Positions 63,150 through 64,000 of a stretch of DNA of 64,000 bases are shown one piece after another. A model generated the notes under the pieces. It ran no database searches. It worked only from the letters and a program-made list of their open reading frames with translations, and was not told where the DNA came from. Source of the DNA: Psychrobacter sp. UBA3962. GTDB taxonomy: Bacteria > Pseudomonadota > Gammaproteobacteria > Pseudomonadales > Moraxellaceae. The position numbers and the translations under genes are program-made. The stretch is taken from positions 1 to 64,000 of the forward strand of contig NZ_DGDC01000038.1 in NCBI RefSeq assembly GCF_002385225.1. The letters run 5' to 3'. Position 1 is the first letter of the stretch. Each line of letters starts with the position of its first letter.

Positions 63150-63833
63150 ATGTCTAAACAACGTACTCCCAAGCTTTCTCGTCGTCCTCAAACTGCCGCA
63201 GCTAATAGTACTGAGCAATTAAGACCCACAGGTATAGAAGGCGTTAGCATCTCTGGTGAGCCAGAAATCGCCAAAGCATCGACTCGAGTTATTGCTATCG
63301 TCTATGATGGTATGTTGATTTTGGCCTTATTATTTTTGGTAGGGACAGTATTAACCGTTATTGGCACCATGATGACCATGGAAACTGGCGTAACTTCAGA
63401 TCAGGCACAGACCTTGCCACGTTGGTACCAAAACTTGGTGCTAACCCCAGCTTTCATTTTGACCTTAATTGGCTTTTATGGGCTATTTTGGCGCCGTGCA
63501 GGGCAGACTCTAGGTATGCAAACTTGGCGTTTGAAGACGGTAGATGATAACGGTCAGCTGCTAACTTGGGGTAAGACCATCAAGCGTATTTTAGCCGCTT
63601 GCCTGGTACCGCTGATTTGTGGGGCGATTGGCTATGCTTTTCATGGCTCGCGCTCGGCGATGCTGCTCAGTGCTTTTTTTGGCTTGATGTTCAATTATGT
63701 TTTTTGTTTGTTTAACCGCGGAGGGTTGGCGGTACATGACATGCTTTCGGGAACGGTGACTTTGAAAATGCCAAAAATTCACCACGAGGGTTTAATTAAG
63801 TCATTGAGAAGCAAGAAAAATAAAGACAAATAA
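63150..63833 (+). CDS. RDD family membrane protein
   Basis: A 227-aa protein. A polar N-terminal tail of about 45 residues is followed by the RDD domain: TRVIAIVYDGMLILALLFLVG (helix 1, with the Arg-Asp pattern), a second helix near 100 (PAFILTLIGFYGLFW), RRAGQTLGMQTWRLKTVD, and helices 3-4. It ends GGLAVHDMLSGTVTL plus a Lys-rich tail. RDD proteins are small inner-membrane proteins of mostly unknown role, some proposed as transporters. It is a single gene after the tRNAs. Confidence 0.88.
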   Translation: MSKQRTPKLSRRPQTAAANSTEQLRPTGIEGVSISGEPEIAKASTRVIAIVYDGMLILALLFLVGTVLTVIGTMMTMETGVTSDQAQTLPRWYQNLVLTPAFILTLIGFYGLFWRRAGQTLGMQTWRLKTVDDNGQLLTWGKTIKRILAACLVPLICGAIGYAFHGSRSAMLLSAFFGLMFNYVFCLFNRGGLAVHDMLSGTVTLKMPKIHHEGLIKSLRSKKNKDK

Positions 63834-63994
63834 GAATGGCTTGCATTATTCACATGCTCATACAAATCTTTGTCTAACTAAGACAGTAATCCGTATAGGG
63901 TAGGGTTATAATTAAGCAATGAATTAAATAAATTAAAATGTATTTGTTAATTGCGTTTTTAATTTGAATTTTTTGACTAATTATGGAGCCTATT

Positions 63995-64000
63995 ATGAGT
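63995..64000 (+). CDS. Start of a further CDS, cut by the window edge
   Basis: ATG AGT at the last six bases, with TATGGAG (Shine-Dalgarno GGAG) nine bases ahead. The spacing makes a true start likely, but only two codons (Met-Ser) are visible. Confidence 0.45.

Overview
The window looks like a stretch of chromosome from a psychrotolerant gammaproteobacterium of the Moraxellaceae, most probably Psychrobacter. That call rests on overall gene content, moderate AT-richness judged by eye, a short AccA of the kind I recall from Acinetobacter, TsdA-type thiosulfate dehydrogenases, an Fe-superoxide dismutase and a cold-shock gene with a long leader. It is inference from recognised protein families, not a database match. 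I see no insertion sequence, prophage, integron or CRISPR array. Nearly all of the window is core metabolism and housekeeping, so the novelty lies mainly in non-coding and regulatory DNA.

Layout. 0.1-10.8 kb (all minus strand): a valine/propionate catabolic block (mmsA, an EamA transporter, an acyl-CoA dehydrogenase, an enoyl-CoA hydratase, a 3-hydroxyisobutyryl-CoA hydrolase, mmsB), with prpE and an MFS permease upstream. mmsA and prpE share one promoter-operator architecture. The EamA gene has a leader that can hide its ribosome-binding site. 10.9-17.1 kb (minus): a short-chain dehydrogenase, the tig-clpP-clpX proteostasis cluster and rdgB. 17.6-27.5 kb: sodB, a DUF72 gene, hemA, a rhomboid protease, a DUF937/OmpA fusion, nagZ and the protease prc.

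27.6-29.6 kb is the highlight. Three consecutive non-coding transcription units lie on the plus strand. Each starts with a perfect GacA-type box (TGTAAG-N6-CTTACA), carries many AGGA motifs in small hairpin loops, and ends in the same GC-rich terminator stem. They read as three tandem CsrA/RsmA-sequestering small RNAs of the RsmX/Y/Z-CsrB type, of about 436, 231 and 295 nt, with a small csbD gene between the first and second. Next come a CpxA/CpxR-like two-component system and a divergent Spy/CpxP-like periplasmic protein (29.6-32.9 kb).

33-43.6 kb: ygfZ, a yjdM/phnA-type gene, ppk2, an unrecognised small protein, and the cytochrome bd genes: cydDC (minus), diverging from cydAB plus a 50-codon cydX. 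44-51 kb: hemL, a fadD-like ligase, a TsdA-like dihaem cytochrome, ppx and a short accA. 51.3-55.3 kb: a cold-shock gene, two small redox or membrane proteins, and a two-gene unit with a triheme cytochrome and a second TsdA paralogue. 55.6-63.8 kb: a YdeP-family molybdoenzyme with fdhD, then tilS, proC, yggT, tRNA-Ser(GCU), tRNA-Arg(ACG) and an RDD membrane protein. A further coding start sits on the last six bases.
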